From Aquificota bacterium (GTDB taxonomy: Bacteria > Aquificota > Aquificia > Aquificales > Hydrogenothermaceae), in contig JAADDZ010000016.1 of the NCBI GenBank assembly GCA_013153635.1, forward strand, positions 15,466-79,465: 64,000 nt of DNA, in the 5' to 3' direction. The notes beneath the pieces are model-generated. The model ran no database searches and was not told where the DNA came from. It was given only the letters and a program-made list of their open reading frames with translations. Shown here in pieces: positions 18,601-28,508 of the stretch (position 1 is the stretch's first letter; every line of letters starts with the position of its first letter). A program made the translations under genes and the position numbers.

Positions 18601-19050
18601 TCAAAGTTCGAAATCTTTTGCACTTTTTATTAGCTGTATATCTTCATTCTTAGCAACCTCTTCAAAATCTCTATCAAAAGATACTAATTTAGGTATGTTG
18701 TAGTACTTACACGTAGATAAAATCAAAGCATCGTTTGTAAGCAGATTGTACCTATGCATATAGTTAAGAGATATTCTTAGAATATCTTTTGTCTCTCCCA
18801 AGACATTAAACAGCAAAAGCAGATTTGAATAATCTTTTAGTTCTTTTATTAGTGGAGATACTGATTTTTGACTTCTAAGAGTCAATGGAGATTTCCCAGA
18901 TTTTAGAGCTAACAATTTAAAAATAACTTCTGAAAATACAATGCTATTTATACAAATATCAATTGCTACTTCTAATATTTCTTTTGCGGTACTGTTTCCT
19001 TTGAAGTTTTCAATAAAAATAGAGCTGTCTATAAATATTTTATTGTTCAT
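18601..19050 (-). CDS. PIN-domain toxin (VapC-like RNase)
   Basis: A predicted Mg2+-dependent endoribonuclease of 149 residues. The PIN acidic residues are visible: Asp in KIFIDSSIFIEN, Glu in VFSEVIFKL, Asp in LLTNDALILSTCK and Asp in LVSFDRDFEEV. It overlaps the upstream small antitoxin gene by 11 bases, the usual order for a type II pair. Both lie between two direct repeats, which suggests the pair was inserted here. Cell targets, usually tRNA or rRNA, are not predictable. Confidence 0.88.
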   Translation of the reverse strand: MNNKIFIDSSIFIENFKGNSTAKEILEVAIDICINSIVFSEVIFKLLALKSGKSPLTLRSQKSVSPLIKELKDYSNLLLLFNVLGETKDILRISLNYMHRYNLLTNDALILSTCKYYNIPKLVSFDRDFEEVAKNEDIQLIKSAKDFEL

Positions 19051-19240
19051 ACCACTGTTCTTCTGACAACCTTTCTAAGTTTTTGCTTTCTTTTAGTGTC
19101 CCAAATGTAGCTTCTACAAGCTTTTTTGCTTTTTCTTTCTTTTCTATTTCTTTGACGAGATTTTCTATCTGTTTTGAGGTTAAAGATGTTCTTATTTTTA
19201 ATTCTCTTTCATCAAGCGTTTCTATTATAACTCTACCCAT
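19040..19240 (-). CDS. Antitoxin partner of the PIN toxin
   Basis: A 66-residue charged protein with a short beta-strand start (MGRVIIETLDERELKIRTSL) and a Lys/Glu-rich helical remainder ending in LSEEQWYEQ. Size, position directly before the PIN gene and the overlap identify it as the antitoxin. The helical C-terminus is the expected toxin-binding part. The ribosome site is AAGGGTG. I cannot assign it to a named VapB class; in such pairs the antitoxin-toxin complex normally represses its own promoter, which would lie in 19241-19320. Confidence 0.72.
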   Translation of the reverse strand: MGRVIIETLDERELKIRTSLTSKQIENLVKEIEKKEKAKKLVEATFGTLKESKNLERLSEEQWYEQ

Positions 19241-19353
19241 GATAACACCCTTTTAAATCTTTTGTTATAAATAGAATATAAAATTTAGAAGTATTTTTAC
19301 CATATGACAAATTCATAGTAATCTATTATTAAGATACTCTTTTTCTAAATGTT

Positions 19354-20979
19354 TTGAATTTAAAAACTATTTTGAGGTCTATATTGCAGATTAGATATTA
19401 TCTTATCCTAATTTTATTGCTTTTTTCACTGGTATGGAATTTAGGTATTTTCCCTCTATACTTAGAAGAACCGAGAAGAGCTGTTGTTGCCCTAGAGATG
19501 CTGTTAACAGGAAATTTTATAGTCCCTACTATCATGGGGGAGCTGTATTTTGCAAAACCTCCTTTGTTTAACTGGATTTTGATACTTTCAGCAAAGCTTT
19601 TGAACGGATTTTCCGAGCTAGCTGTAAGATTACCAACGGTCGTATCTGTTCTCTTTATAGGACTGTTCCATTATTTAATCTCATCAAATTTCTTAGACAA
19701 ACGTATAGCTTTTTTCTCTTCGTTACTGTTTATTACTAGTGGCACTATCTTATTTTATTTCTCTCTTCTTGGGGAGATTGATATTTTTTACTCTTTTATC
19801 ACTTATTTGAGTATAGTTTCTATATTTTGGTTCTTTTATAAAAATCAAAGATTGATTTCTGTTTTTCCTTTTGTTTTTGCTAGTGCAGGCTTTTTAACAA
19901 AAGGTTTTCCTTCGATACTATTTTTGTACATCACTTTAATATCTTTTTTGTTTTTTGAAAGAAAGTTAAAACTTCTCTTTTCTATATGGCATTTTATCGG
20001 GATTATTATCTTCTTAACTACTGTAGGCTCTTATCTATATCTGTACAACCAGTATGCTCCTGTAGAAGATTACCTTAGATTTCTATGGAAAGAATCTAGC
20101 CAAAGAACTGTTATGGAGAATCCTACTTTTGATTTCTTTTTTCATATTGTAAATTTTCCCCTTAAAAGTTTGATAGCTCTGTTTCCTTGGTCTTTTTTGG
20201 TAATTTTCCTTTTTAGAAAGGAACTTTTCTCTGTTTTTAAAGATAACAGGTTTCTTAGATTTTCTATGATAGCTTTTGTTTTTAATTACTCTGTATATTG
20301 GATTTCTCCCGGTGCAAATCAAAGGTATATCTATATGCTATTTCCTTTTTTAATTACACTGTTTGTGTATATGTATTTTTATAGTGATAGCTCATTTAAA
20401 AGAAAACTTATAAAGTTTGTATATTTTTTCTTATTGATAGGTCTATCTGGAATATCTTTTGCTCTTTTGGTCATCAGGTATACAAGAGATGTAGAATACA
20501 TAAGCTTTATCTCTTTAATTTTTGGACTTTTGTTTTTGGTTTTAGCTTTTAGAGTATGGAAAAAACCTATCTACTATATGGCTATCGGTTTGATATGGTT
20601 TAGAATACTGTTTGATATAGTTTATCTACCTATAAAAGCTGTATCTGGGAACTCTTTCCTTGAGAAGAAATACGGTATAGTAGTAGCAGACATCACGAAA
20701 GATAATAAACTTTTTTATTTTGGGAAAGATAGATTAAGCTATGGTCTTTTATTTTATATAGAAAGAGAAAGAGAGGATATTCTAAAAAGAGATTTACGTC
20801 TAGAGTACTGCTCTTTTTATCTAGCAAAAAGGGAGTTTTTGGATTTTAAGGTTTTAGAAATCCTAAGGTTTAAAACCAAAGATGAATACATCTTATTTAA
20901 AAAGATAAGTAACCCCAGCAGTTATAATCCCATCAAATCTACCTTTCCAAAGGTAGAAGCCTCTCACGGAAATATCTAA
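19354..20979 (+). CDS. ArnT-like membrane glycosyltransferase (GT-C, PMT/GT83 type)
   Basis: A polytopic inner-membrane protein with about 10-12 helices and the GT-C signature near the N-terminus. EEPRRAVVALEML holds the acidic metal/substrate loop, followed by MGELYFAKPPLFNWIL, the usual Y-x-KPP-L-x-W box. Family members move a sugar from a polyprenyl phosphate onto lipid A or protein; lying next to lpxB favours lipid A, but the substrate is unproven. The start is TTG without a visible ribosome site, and the 5' end is the duplicated segment, so the true start may have been disturbed. The last 29 codons overlap an antisense barrel remnant. Confidence 0.85.
   Translation: MNLKTILRSILQIRYYLILILLLFSLVWNLGIFPLYLEEPRRAVVALEMLLTGNFIVPTIMGELYFAKPPLFNWILILSAKLLNGFSELAVRLPTVVSVLFIGLFHYLISSNFLDKRIAFFSSLLFITSGTILFYFSLLGEIDIFYSFITYLSIVSIFWFFYKNQRLISVFPFVFASAGFLTKGFPSILFLYITLISFLFFERKLKLLFSIWHFIGIIIFLTTVGSYLYLYNQYAPVEDYLRFLWKESSQRTVMENPTFDFFFHIVNFPLKSLIALFPWSFLVIFLFRKELFSVFKDNRFLRFSMIAFVFNYSVYWISPGANQRYIYMLFPFLITLFVYMYFYSDSSFKRKLIKFVYFFLLIGLSGISFALLVIRYTRDVEYISFISLIFGLLFLVLAFRVWKKPIYYMAIGLIWFRILFDIVYLPIKAVSGNSFLEKKYGIVVADITKDNKLFYFGKDRLSYGLLFYIEREREDILKRDLRLEYCSFYLAKREFLDFKVLEILRFKTKDEYILFKKISNPSSYNPIKSTFPKVEASHGNI
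19359..19451 (+). repeat. Direct repeat, right copy: intact 5' end of the ArnT-like gene
   Basis: The right member of the 93-base direct repeat (partner 18460-18552, three mismatches). It encodes the first membrane-entering residues of the glycosyltransferase in an open frame. The intervening 806 bases hold only the toxin-antitoxin pair and short flanks. Confidence 0.93.
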
Positions 20980-21114
20980 GGCGATTTTTTCCTTAATGAA
21001 ATGTTTAAGTCCAAAACCTCCAGTAAATCCAAAGAGAAAACCGATATGCTTATTACCTCCAACTCCATATATTATGTACGGTCTTGCATATTCTCTTTGT
21101 TTGATTTTATCAAC
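20893..21114 (-). pseudogene. 3' remnant of an outer-membrane beta-barrel gene
   Basis: The minus strand is open for 73 codons from just after a TAG (21115-21117) to TAA (20893-20895). The peptide reads as the last strands of a porin-like barrel: PYIIYGVGGNKH, GFLFGFTGGFGLKHFI, IALDISVRGFYLW, then GIITAGVTYLFK at the end. There is no start codon, ribosome site or signal peptide, and the upstream part is missing where the promoter of the exporter gene now lies. Its tail overlaps the glycosyltransferase ORF from 20893 to 20979. It is not a copy of the three barrels at 13.7-16.1 kb. Confidence 0.75.
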
Positions 21115-21182
21115 CTATAATAAATATTCGATTATAGTAAAATTATACAACGTATCTACGACTAATAGGGGGTTTAAATAAA

Positions 21183-22373
21183 TTGATAGATAAAGATTTC
21201 ACTCCAGAAGAGAGAAAGGCTACACTAGGTTTAGCTGGTATCTTCTCTTTAAGAATGTTAGGACTTTTCTTAGTATTACCTGTACTAAGTATATATGCTT
21301 CCGAATTTCCGGGGGCTACTTCATTTTTAGTTGGTTTAGCTATAGGAGCATATGGGCTTACCCAAGCCTTCTTCCAGATTCCCTATGGGCTATGGAGTGA
21401 TAAATACGGAAGAATCCCTATCCTTGTGTTATCTACTATTATATTTTTCTCAGGTAGCGGACTTGCGGCTTATGCATCTTATAATCAAGATATTTATCTC
21501 CTTATCATAGGGAGATTTTTACAAGGTATGGGAGCGGTATCTTCTGTAGTTATAGCACTAATAGCTGACTTAACAAGAGAAGAAGTTAGAACAAGAGCTA
21601 TGGCAACCATTGGTGCTTCTATAGGTATGGCTTTTGCTTTTGGCATGGTGTTAGGTCCTTGGATAGCCGCACATTTTGGATTAGGTGGTGTATTTACCTT
21701 TACCGCTATTTTAGCTTTAATTTCTCTACCGTATATCATATGGGGAATTCCAAGACCTAAGATTATCGTCCATCATGATGATGCTGAATTTACAGCTTCT
21801 TATCTAGGTACTGTTTTAAGAGATAAAAATCTTCTCAAAATGGATTTTGGTATGTTTACTCTTCACATGGGATTAACTGCTGTATTTACAGTAGCCCCAC
21901 TTATCCTAAAAAACTTTATGTCTCCAAAAGATTTATGGAAAGTATATCTTGTTATGTTCTTGGTTGGTCTTACTATTATGGTACCTAGTACTATCATTGC
22001 AGAGAAAAAAGGTCTTATAAAACAAGTAAAAATAGCGGCTATTATAGTTCTTATAATTTCTTTTACCATGTTCATGTTTTTGACAGACCGTTTCTTGTTT
22101 GCGATTATTTCAATAATCGTGTACTTTACAGGTTTTATGATGTTAGAACCTATTATGCCTTCACTAATGAGTAGATACGCAAAACCCCAAGTAAAAGGTA
22201 CCGCTTCTGGGGTCTTTAATACAGCCCAATTCTTAGGAGCTTTTGTTGGAGGGGTAAGTGCAGGATACCTACTAAAATTTGGGTTTATGACCGTTTTTAT
22301 ATTTTTGTCAGTTATAACATTACTGTGGCTTGTTGTGGTTCTATCCATGGAAATGCCACAGAAAAAAGCATAA
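21183..22373 (+). CDS. MFS transporter, YajR-like
   Basis: A 12-helix major facilitator. The N-terminal region closely follows the E. coli YajR pattern: TPEERKATLGLAGIFSLRML, VLPVLSIYA, IGAYGLTQAFFQIPYGLWSD, the motif A loop SDKYGRIPIL and ALIADLTREEVRTRAMA. At 396 residues it lacks the C-terminal YAM domain of YajR. It probably exports a drug or metabolite by proton antiport; the substrate is unknown. The start is TTG 10 bases after an AGGGGGG ribosome site. The iron-sulfur gene follows 32 bases on. Confidence 0.88.
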   Translation: MIDKDFTPEERKATLGLAGIFSLRMLGLFLVLPVLSIYASEFPGATSFLVGLAIGAYGLTQAFFQIPYGLWSDKYGRIPILVLSTIIFFSGSGLAAYASYNQDIYLLIIGRFLQGMGAVSSVVIALIADLTREEVRTRAMATIGASIGMAFAFGMVLGPWIAAHFGLGGVFTFTAILALISLPYIIWGIPRPKIIVHHDDAEFTASYLGTVLRDKNLLKMDFGMFTLHMGLTAVFTVAPLILKNFMSPKDLWKVYLVMFLVGLTIMVPSTIIAEKKGLIKQVKIAAIIVLIISFTMFMFLTDRFLFAIISIIVYFTGFMMLEPIMPSLMSRYAKPQVKGTASGVFNTAQFLGAFVGGVSAGYLLKFGFMTVFIFLSVITLLWLVVVLSMEMPQKKA

Positions 22374-22405
22374 TTTGTTTTTTTAAAAAATAAAGAGGGT
22401 GTAAA

Positions 22406-23488
22406 ATGGCAAGGCTGTTTTTTGATATATATTCTTGTGTACATACATACTACAAACCTTCTTCTTGTAGTAGATGTACTGATGTTTGTCCTATTGACGG
22501 TGTTATTTCCCTAGAGAACGATAAAATCCAGCTAAATTCAGATAACTGTGTATCTTGTGGAGCTTGTGTTGGAATCTGCCCTACAGAGAGCTTTTCTTTA
22601 AACGGTTTTGACCCAAAAGAGTTTTTTGATAATTTCTGTGATAGAAAATGGGACTTTGTAAGCTGTAAGCTAAATGTTCCATGTTTAGCTTCGATAGATT
22701 CTCAATATCTAATATCCTTAGCCTTAAAAAGAGAAGAAGATATAGTCCTAGACATGGGACACTGTGACAGCTGTTTTATTGGAAAACTAAAATCAAGGAT
22801 AACAGAAGCGGTACAAGAAGCAAACTATGTACTAGGAAAACTAGAAGTACCATACGAAATAAAATTAGAAAACATCTCTTATAAACCAGAAAAAAAAGAA
22901 GAACCTTCTAGAAGGTCTTTTCTAAAGAAATTTACAAAAACTACAGCATCATTAGCTTTTTGGGCAGTATCCCCAAATCTACCGATAAACGAACAAGACC
23001 AAGAAATAGAGCAAGCACCAAAGAATATAGTTGAAGAAAAAGTAAACCCAACCAAAAGAAAAGTACTGTTAGACACACTAAAAGAAAAACAGTTAGACCT
23101 CAAAGACAAATATGTAGAAGTTGATAAGATAACTTTTAGTTCTCAAAAATGGATAGAATGGGAAAAATGTACAAACTGTTTTATTTGCTACAATATATGC
23201 CCTACAGGTGCTTTAGATGGGGGACAGGATAGATTAGAGATACTATTTAAACCCTCGTTGTGTATAAAATGCCGAATCTGTCATGAAGTTTGTCCAGAAC
23301 AGTGTTTACACTTAGAAGAGAAACTAAATCTAGAAGATTTCGTATACAAAACAAAGTCCCTTATACAGCATGTAATGATACCCTGTGCAGAATGTATGGT
23401 TCCTTTCTCCTACAAAAATGATGGAGAGTACATATGCCCTCGATGTAAAAAACTAGATGAAGAAGTAAAGGAGTTGTTAGGTCTTTGA
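22406..23488 (+). CDS. Multi-cluster 4Fe-4S protein with internal twin-arginine motif
   Basis: The order of parts is unusual. Residues about 18-65 form a ferredoxin domain (CSRCTDVCPIDG and NCVSCGACVGICP). Residues 85-135 carry further paired Cys (SCKLNVPC, GHCDSCF) like a hydrogenase-delta segment. A Tat-like sequence SRRSFLKKF with a weakly hydrophobic run follows at 168-190. A second ferredoxin domain (CTNCFICYNICP, CIKCRICHEVCP) and a zinc-ribbon-like tail (CAECMVPF, CPRC) complete it. It probably carries electrons for an unseen oxidoreductase. The 3' end overlaps sfsA by four bases. Confidence 0.85.
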   Translation: MARLFFDIYSCVHTYYKPSSCSRCTDVCPIDGVISLENDKIQLNSDNCVSCGACVGICPTESFSLNGFDPKEFFDNFCDRKWDFVSCKLNVPCLASIDSQYLISLALKREEDIVLDMGHCDSCFIGKLKSRITEAVQEANYVLGKLEVPYEIKLENISYKPEKKEEPSRRSFLKKFTKTTASLAFWAVSPNLPINEQDQEIEQAPKNIVEEKVNPTKRKVLLDTLKEKQLDLKDKYVEVDKITFSSQKWIEWEKCTNCFICYNICPTGALDGGQDRLEILFKPSLCIKCRICHEVCPEQCLHLEEKLNLEDFVYKTKSLIQHVMIPCAECMVPFSYKNDGEYICPRCKKLDEEVKELLGL

Positions 23489-24195
23489 TACCCCTTTTCG
23501 ATTTACAAAAGTTAGGAAAAATTGAAGAAGGTATATTTATAGATAGACCAAATAGGTTTGTAGGATTGTGCCAGATAGATAAAAAAGTAGTAAAATGCCA
23601 CATAGCAGACCCGGGCAGACTAAAAGAGCTACTAACAAAAAATAGAAAAATATTCGCAGTTAAAAACCCAAAAGGTTACAAAACAGATTACAAATTGGTA
23701 GCTGTAGAATCAGACAAAGAAATAATATTACTAAACACATCGATACACTCAAAAATAGGATACGAAGCTATAAAAAATGGAGTTCTTGGATTTTATCCAG
23801 AAAAAATAAAAAAAGAAGTTACCTTCGGAAAAAGCCGAATAGACTATCTGATAAATGACAAAATATTTGTAGAGCTAAAAGGTTGCAATCTAAAATCAGA
23901 GGCGAAATGCTTATTTCCAGATGCACCTACAAAAAGAGGAGAAAAACATCTAAAAGAACTTATTGAAGCCGTAAACAAAGGCTATCAAGCCTATATTTTA
24001 ATTTTGATTCTTAGAGAATGTACATGTTTTTCACCTAATTTTAAACTAGATAAAAATTTTTCAAACACATTTGTAAAAGCTCTCTCAAGAGGAGTGAAAT
24101 TTAGAGCTTTTAAAATAAAAATCAAAAATTTTAAAATCTTCCTAGAAAAAGAGATACCTCTTTGTGAAAACATTTTACAAAAAAGAAAAAGTTAG
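23485..24195 (+). CDS. sfsA: SfsA family protein (sugar fermentation stimulation homologue)
   Basis: A 236-residue protein with the SfsA pattern: an N-terminal OB-like part ([27 protein letters not shown]) and a nuclease-like C-terminal part with [34 protein letters not shown] and a basic end. Some family members bind DNA or act as nucleases; no role is settled. The TTG start lies inside the stop codon of the iron-sulfur gene, so they are coupled. uvrA follows 38 bases later. Confidence 0.92.
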   Translation: MIPLFDLQKLGKIEEGIFIDRPNRFVGLCQIDKKVVKCHIADPGRLKELLTKNRKIFAVKNPKGYKTDYKLVAVESDKEIILLNTSIHSKIGYEAIKNGVLGFYPEKIKKEVTFGKSRIDYLINDKIFVELKGCNLKSEAKCLFPDAPTKRGEKHLKELIEAVNKGYQAYILILILRECTCFSPNFKLDKNFSNTFVKALSRGVKFRAFKIKIKNFKIFLEKEIPLCENILQKRKS

Positions 24196-24233
24196 CATAT
24201 ATTATTTGGAAATTTTTACAATTGGGGTACAAA

Positions 24234-26990
24234 ATGGATAAAATTGTTATACATGGAGCAAGACAGCACAACTTAAAGAACATAGACTTAGAACTACCTA
24301 AAAACAAACTGATAGTGATAACTGGACCTTCAGGTTCAGGTAAATCCTCTTTAGCCTTTGACACTATCTATGCAGAAGGGCAAAGGCGTTATGTAGAGAG
24401 CCTCTCTGCATACGCAAGACAGTTTTTAGGACTTATGGAAAAACCAGATGTAGACAGTATAGATGGTCTTTCCCCGGCTATAGCCATTGACCAAAAAACC
24501 ACTTCTAAAAATCCCCGTTCCACAGTAGGCACAGTAACAGAAATTTATGACTATTTGAGACTCCTGTTTGCAAGAGTAGGAAAACCTCACTGTCCAGAAT
24601 GTAACAACCTAATATCTTCCCAATCTCCAGAAGAGATAGGAGAACAGATACTAAAACTACCCCAAGGAACAAAACTCCAGATACTAGCTCCTATAATAAG
24701 AGGAAAAAAAGGAGAACACCGAGATATATTAGACAAAATAAACAAAATGGGATACCCAAGGGTACGGATAGACGGCAAAATCTACATGATAGAAGAAGCT
24801 CCAAAACTAGAAAAAAACAAAAAACACACAATAGAGATAGTAGTAGACAGAATTGTAATAAAAGAAGGGATAAGAACAAGACTTATTGACAGTATAGAAC
24901 AAGCCCTAAAACTTGGAGAAGGACTTATAATCGTAAACAACCTATCTGAAAATAAAGATTATCTGTACAGTGAAAAATTCGCATGCCCAGAACACAACTT
25001 TTCAATAGCAGAACTCTCCCCTAGACTATTTTCCTTTAACAGTCCATATGGAGCTTGTCCAGAGTGTAAAGGTCTTGGAGTTATACACAAAATAGATGTA
25101 GAAACCCTTGTAGATTACAACCGTTCTGTTATAGAAGCTTTTAGGATAACAGACAGCTTTTATTTTAAGTACATAAAAGGAATGATTTTCGACATACTCT
25201 ATTACTACTCTATAGACAGATATACAAAATTTAAAGACCTTCCACAAGACATAAAAAATGAACTTCTCTTAGAGATAATACCTCATTTAGAGAGAAAATA
25301 TCTTGAAACAGAAAACGAAAAACAAAGAGAAGAGCTTGAAAAATTTATAAAAGAAGTAACCTGTCCAGTATGTCATGGAGCTAGGCTAAAAAGAGAGTCC
25401 CTCTACGTACTTATAAACAAAAAATCTATCTGGGACATAGTACAGATGAACATAAAGAAAGCTTACCACTTCTTTGAAGAGTTTGAAAAATCGCCAAAAC
25501 CGGAAAAAGACAGAATAATAGGAGAAAAGATAATAAAAGAGATAAAAGAAAGATTAAAATTTTTGTTAGATGTAGGGCTAGATTACCTAACATTAGAGCG
25601 TTCAGCTACCACTTTATCTGGAGGAGAAGCCCAAAGGATAAGACTAGCTACCCAAATAGGCTCAAAACTATCTGGTGTACTGTACGTTTTAGATGAACCA
25701 TCTATAGGTCTTCACCCTAGAGATACAGCCAAATTAATAAATACTCTAAAAGAGTTAAGAGATTTGGATAACACTGTTATAGTAGTAGAACATGACCCAG
25801 AAACGATAGAAGAAGCTGACCTTATCGTTGACATGGGTCCCGGCAGTGGAATATACGGGGGAGAAATAGTTGCTGTAGGAACACCAGAAGAGATAAAAGA
25901 AAATGAAAACTCCTTAACAGGCAAGTATCTAAGTGGTAAATTAAATATACCAATACCAAAAGAGAGAAGAACTCCCCAACCAGACAAAAAACTCATCATA
26001 AAAGGAGCAAAAGAACATAACCTAAAAAATATAGATGTAGAAATACCCCTTGGTCTATTTGTAGCAGTTACAGGGGTATCTGGCTCTGGAAAATCATCTC
26101 TTATCTACGATATACTCTGGCAAGCTTCTAAAAATAGATTTCACCACAGAAATGAATATGTAGGAAAACATCAAACTATAGAAGGTTGGGAACATATAGA
26201 CAAGGTCATAAATGTAGACCAATCCCCAATAGGAAGGACTCCTCGCTCTAACCCTGCCACATACACAAAAGTTTTTGACAGTATCAGAAATATATTTGCG
26301 GCTTTACCAGAGGCAAAATTAAGAGGTTATACCCCGGGAAGATTCTCTTTCAATGTGAAAGGAGGTAGATGCGAAGCTTGTAAAGGCGATGGAGTTGTAA
26401 AAATAGAGATGCACTTCTTACCAGATGTATACGTAACATGTGAAGTCTGCAGAGGAAAAAGATACAACAAAGAGACTCTCACCGTAGAATACAAGGGTAA
26501 AAACATAGCAGACGTTCTAGATATGAGCGTTGCAGAAGCATTAGAATTTTTTAAAAATGTACCATCAATCAAAAATAAATTAAAAGTTCTGTACGATGTA
26601 GGATTAGACTACATAAAATTAGGACAGCCAGCTACCACTTTATCTGGAGGAGAAGCCCAAAGGATAAAACTAACAAGAGAGCTATCAAAAAGAGATACAG
26701 GAAGAACCTTATACCTTCTTGACGAACCTACTACAGGACTCCACTCTCACGATGTAGGAAAACTAATAAAAGTACTAAATAAACTTGTAGAAAAAGGAAA
26801 CACAGTAGTAGTAATAGAACATAACCTAGACGTAATCAAAAATGCAGATTGGATTATAGATTTAGGAATAGAAGGAGGAGAAAGAGGAGGAGAAATAGTT
26901 GCAGTAGGAACTCCTGAAGAGATAGCAGAAAACGAAAACTCGTACACAGGAAAGTTTTTGAAAAAGTATCTTGAACCTGTGAAAGTTTAA
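24234..26990 (+). CDS. uvrA: Excinuclease ABC subunit A
   Basis: The damage-recognition ATPase of nucleotide excision repair. Two ABC modules are visible, with Walker A loops GPSGSGKSS and GVSGSGKSS and signatures [14 protein letters not shown] and [14 protein letters not shown] followed by DEPSIGLHP and DEPTTGLHS. Zinc-binding Cys pairs are CPEC (insertion), CPVCHG and CEACKGDG with [11 protein letters not shown] chose the ATG at 24234, which has GGGG 6-7 bases upstream; a TTG at 24222 would add four residues. UvrB and UvrC are not in this window. Confidence 0.97.
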   Translation: MDKIVIHGARQHNLKNIDLELPKNKLIVITGPSGSGKSSLAFDTIYAEGQRRYVESLSAYARQFLGLMEKPDVDSIDGLSPAIAIDQKTTSKNPRSTVGTVTEIYDYLRLLFARVGKPHCPECNNLISSQSPEEIGEQILKLPQGTKLQILAPIIRGKKGEHRDILDKINKMGYPRVRIDGKIYMIEEAPKLEKNKKHTIEIVVDRIVIKEGIRTRLIDSIEQALKLGEGLIIVNNLSENKDYLYSEKFACPEHNFSIAELSPRLFSFNSPYGACPECKGLGVIHKIDVETLVDYNRSVIEAFRITDSFYFKYIKGMIFDILYYYSIDRYTKFKDLPQDIKNELLLEIIPHLERKYLETENEKQREELEKFIKEVTCPVCHGARLKRESLYVLINKKSIWDIVQMNIKKAYHFFEEFEKSPKPEKDRIIGEKIIKEIKERLKFLLDVGLDYLTLERSATTLSGGEAQRIRLATQIGSKLSGVLYVLDEPSIGLHPRDTAKLINTLKELRDLDNTVIVVEHDPETIEEADLIVDMGPGSGIYGGEIVAVGTPEEIKENENSLTGKYLSGKLNIPIPKERRTPQPDKKLIIKGAKEHNLKNIDVEIPLGLFVAVTGVSGSGKSSLIYDILWQASKNRFHHRNEYVGKHQTIEGWEHIDKVINVDQSPIGRTPRSNPATYTKVFDSIRNIFAALPEAKLRGYTPGRFSFNVKGGRCEACKGDGVVKIEMHFLPDVYVTCEVCRGKRYNKETLTVEYKGKNIADVLDMSVAEALEFFKNVPSIKNKLKVLYDVGLDYIKLGQPATTLSGGEAQRIKLTRELSKRDTGRTLYLLDEPTTGLHSHDVGKLIKVLNKLVEKGNTVVVIEHNLDVIKNADWIIDLGIEGGERGGEIVAVGTPEEIAENENSYTGKFLKKYLEPVKV

Positions 26991-27400
26991 TCTTTTAGAT
27001 AGATGTTTGATGCCTCTTTTGCTACAGAATAACTAAAGCCTCTATTTATGAGAAATTTTAGTATAGATTTAAACTCTTTTTCTTTCTTGTACTTATTGTT
27101 TAACAGGTTTAGAGCTGATTGAAGTTCTTCTTCATAGGATAACTCTAACGCCTCTATCCCTTTTTGATATAGCTTTTTCTTTAGAGCTAATTTAGATTTT
27201 CCTTTCTGTATCGCTAACTCTTTGTACCTTTCTTTTAGTTTTTCATCATGTATGTACTCTTCTTTCACTAAAAAATCTATAACTTCATCAATATCTTTTT
27301 CTTCAAAACCTTTTTGAAGAAGTTTTCTTTTTAGTTCTCCTGAAAAATAATCCCTTTTAGAGATAAGTTTAAAAGCTTCCTTTTTTACCTGTTCATTCAT
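26987..27400 (-). CDS. recX: Regulatory protein RecX
   Basis: A modulator that inhibits RecA filament growth. It is a small all-helical protein of three-helix repeats: [40 protein letters not shown] and a third repeat near the C-terminus ([15 protein letters not shown]). I prefer the ATG at 27400 (137 residues), which overlaps the pilT stop as ATGAATGA; an ATG at 27427 would add nine residues. The neighbouring recA supports the call. The 3' end overlaps that of uvrA by four bases. Confidence 0.9.
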   Translation of the reverse strand: MNEQVKKEAFKLISKRDYFSGELKRKLLQKGFEEKDIDEVIDFLVKEEYIHDEKLKERYKELAIQKGKSKLALKKKLYQKGIEALELSYEEELQSALNLLNNKYKKEKEFKSILKFLINRGFSYSVAKEASNIYLKD

Positions 27401-28508
27401 TCTGCCCGAAGAAAAGGTCTTCTCCATAAGTTTCTGAACGGATTCCTTTTATTTTCAAATCAACATCAGTTGGATTTGTAGCATAGTTAAGCGCATCTTT
27501 GTAGCTTATAAGACCCCTATTGTACAAATCCAAGATAGCTTGGTCAAAGCTTTGCATTCCATACTGCTGGCTACCCTTTTCTATATACTCATTTATCATA
27601 GGGAATTTATCCAAGTCTAAGATAGCATCTTTTATAGCTCCAGCATTGACAAGTACTTCAACAGCAGGAATAACCCCTGTTCCATCAGACCTTGGGATTA
27701 ACCTTTGGGAGATAATAGCTTTTAAAGTAGTAGATAGAAGTATTCTAATCTGTCTTTGAGATTCGTAAGGGAACATATCGATAATCCTGTTTATAGTCTC
27801 TTTTGCATCATTTGTGTGAAGAGTAGAAAATACTAGATGACCTGTTTCTGCCGCTCTTAAAGCTGTTTCTATAGTCTCTATATCTCTCATCTCTCCAACC
27901 ATAATAACATCAGGGTCTTCTCTTAGTGCCGCTTTAAGTGCTGAAGAGAACTCTTCTGCATCTATACCAACTTCCCTTTGGACTATATAGCAGTTTCTAT
28001 CTGAAAATAGATATTCAATAGGGTCTTCAATAGTTATAATCACATCATCTTTGTTCCTGTTCCTATAATCTATCATAGAAGCCAACGTTGTAGATTTACC
28101 AGAACCGGTAGGACCGGTAACTAATACAAGACCTCTAGACTCTAGAGCTATGTCATACAGTTTCTTTGGTAGACCTAACTCTTCTATAGATTTAACTTGA
28201 GTTTTGATAACCCGAAATGCAAAAGCATAAGTAGTCCTTTGTCTGAAAATGTTTACCCTAAAGCGTCCTACCCTATGAATCGAATAAGATATATCTAAAT
28301 GCCCTTCTCTTTCTAACTTTTCTCTCTTTTTAGAGGATTTTACAATAATATCTATAAAATCCTCCATATCATCTTCAGTAATCTTAGAAAAGTGGTCTAA
28401 GGTTCTAAGCCTTCTGTGAACTCTTATAGTAGGTGGTCTTCCCACTTTGATGTGAATGTCAGATGCTTCTTTTTCTACTGCATATTTGAGTATTTCGTCA
28501 AGTTCCAT
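27393..28508 (-). CDS. pilT: Type IV pilus retraction ATPase PilT
   Basis: A hexameric secretion-superfamily ATPase that pulls pili back, driving twitching and DNA uptake. At 371 residues it has an N-terminal PAS-like domain, Walker [11 protein letters not shown] near 131, the Asp box [11 protein letters not shown], Walker [11 protein letters not shown] and the His box STLHTNDA. The ending [10 protein letters not shown] is typical; the canonical AIRNLIRE motif is not obvious. It lies between recA and recX and overlaps both, an unusual arrangement. Other pilus genes are outside the window. Confidence 0.94.
   Translation of the reverse strand: MELDEILKYAVEKEASDIHIKVGRPPTIRVHRRLRTLDHFSKITEDDMEDFIDIIVKSSKKREKLEREGHLDISYSIHRVGRFRVNIFRQRTTYAFAFRVIKTQVKSIEELGLPKKLYDIALESRGLVLVTGPTGSGKSTTLASMIDYRNRNKDDVIITIEDPIEYLFSDRNCYIVQREVGIDAEEFSSALKAALREDPDVIMVGEMRDIETIETALRAAETGHLVFSTLHTNDAKETINRIIDMFPYESQRQIRILLSTTLKAIISQRLIPRSDGTGVIPAVEVLVNAGAIKDAILDLDKFPMINEYIEKGSQQYGMQSFDQAILDLYNRGLISYKDALNYATNPTDVDLKIKGIRSETYGEDLFFGQNE

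Noticed and set aside
20996-21181. 61-codon plus-strand ORF
   Set aside because: It is the shadow of the minus-strand barrel remnant and has no ribosome site.
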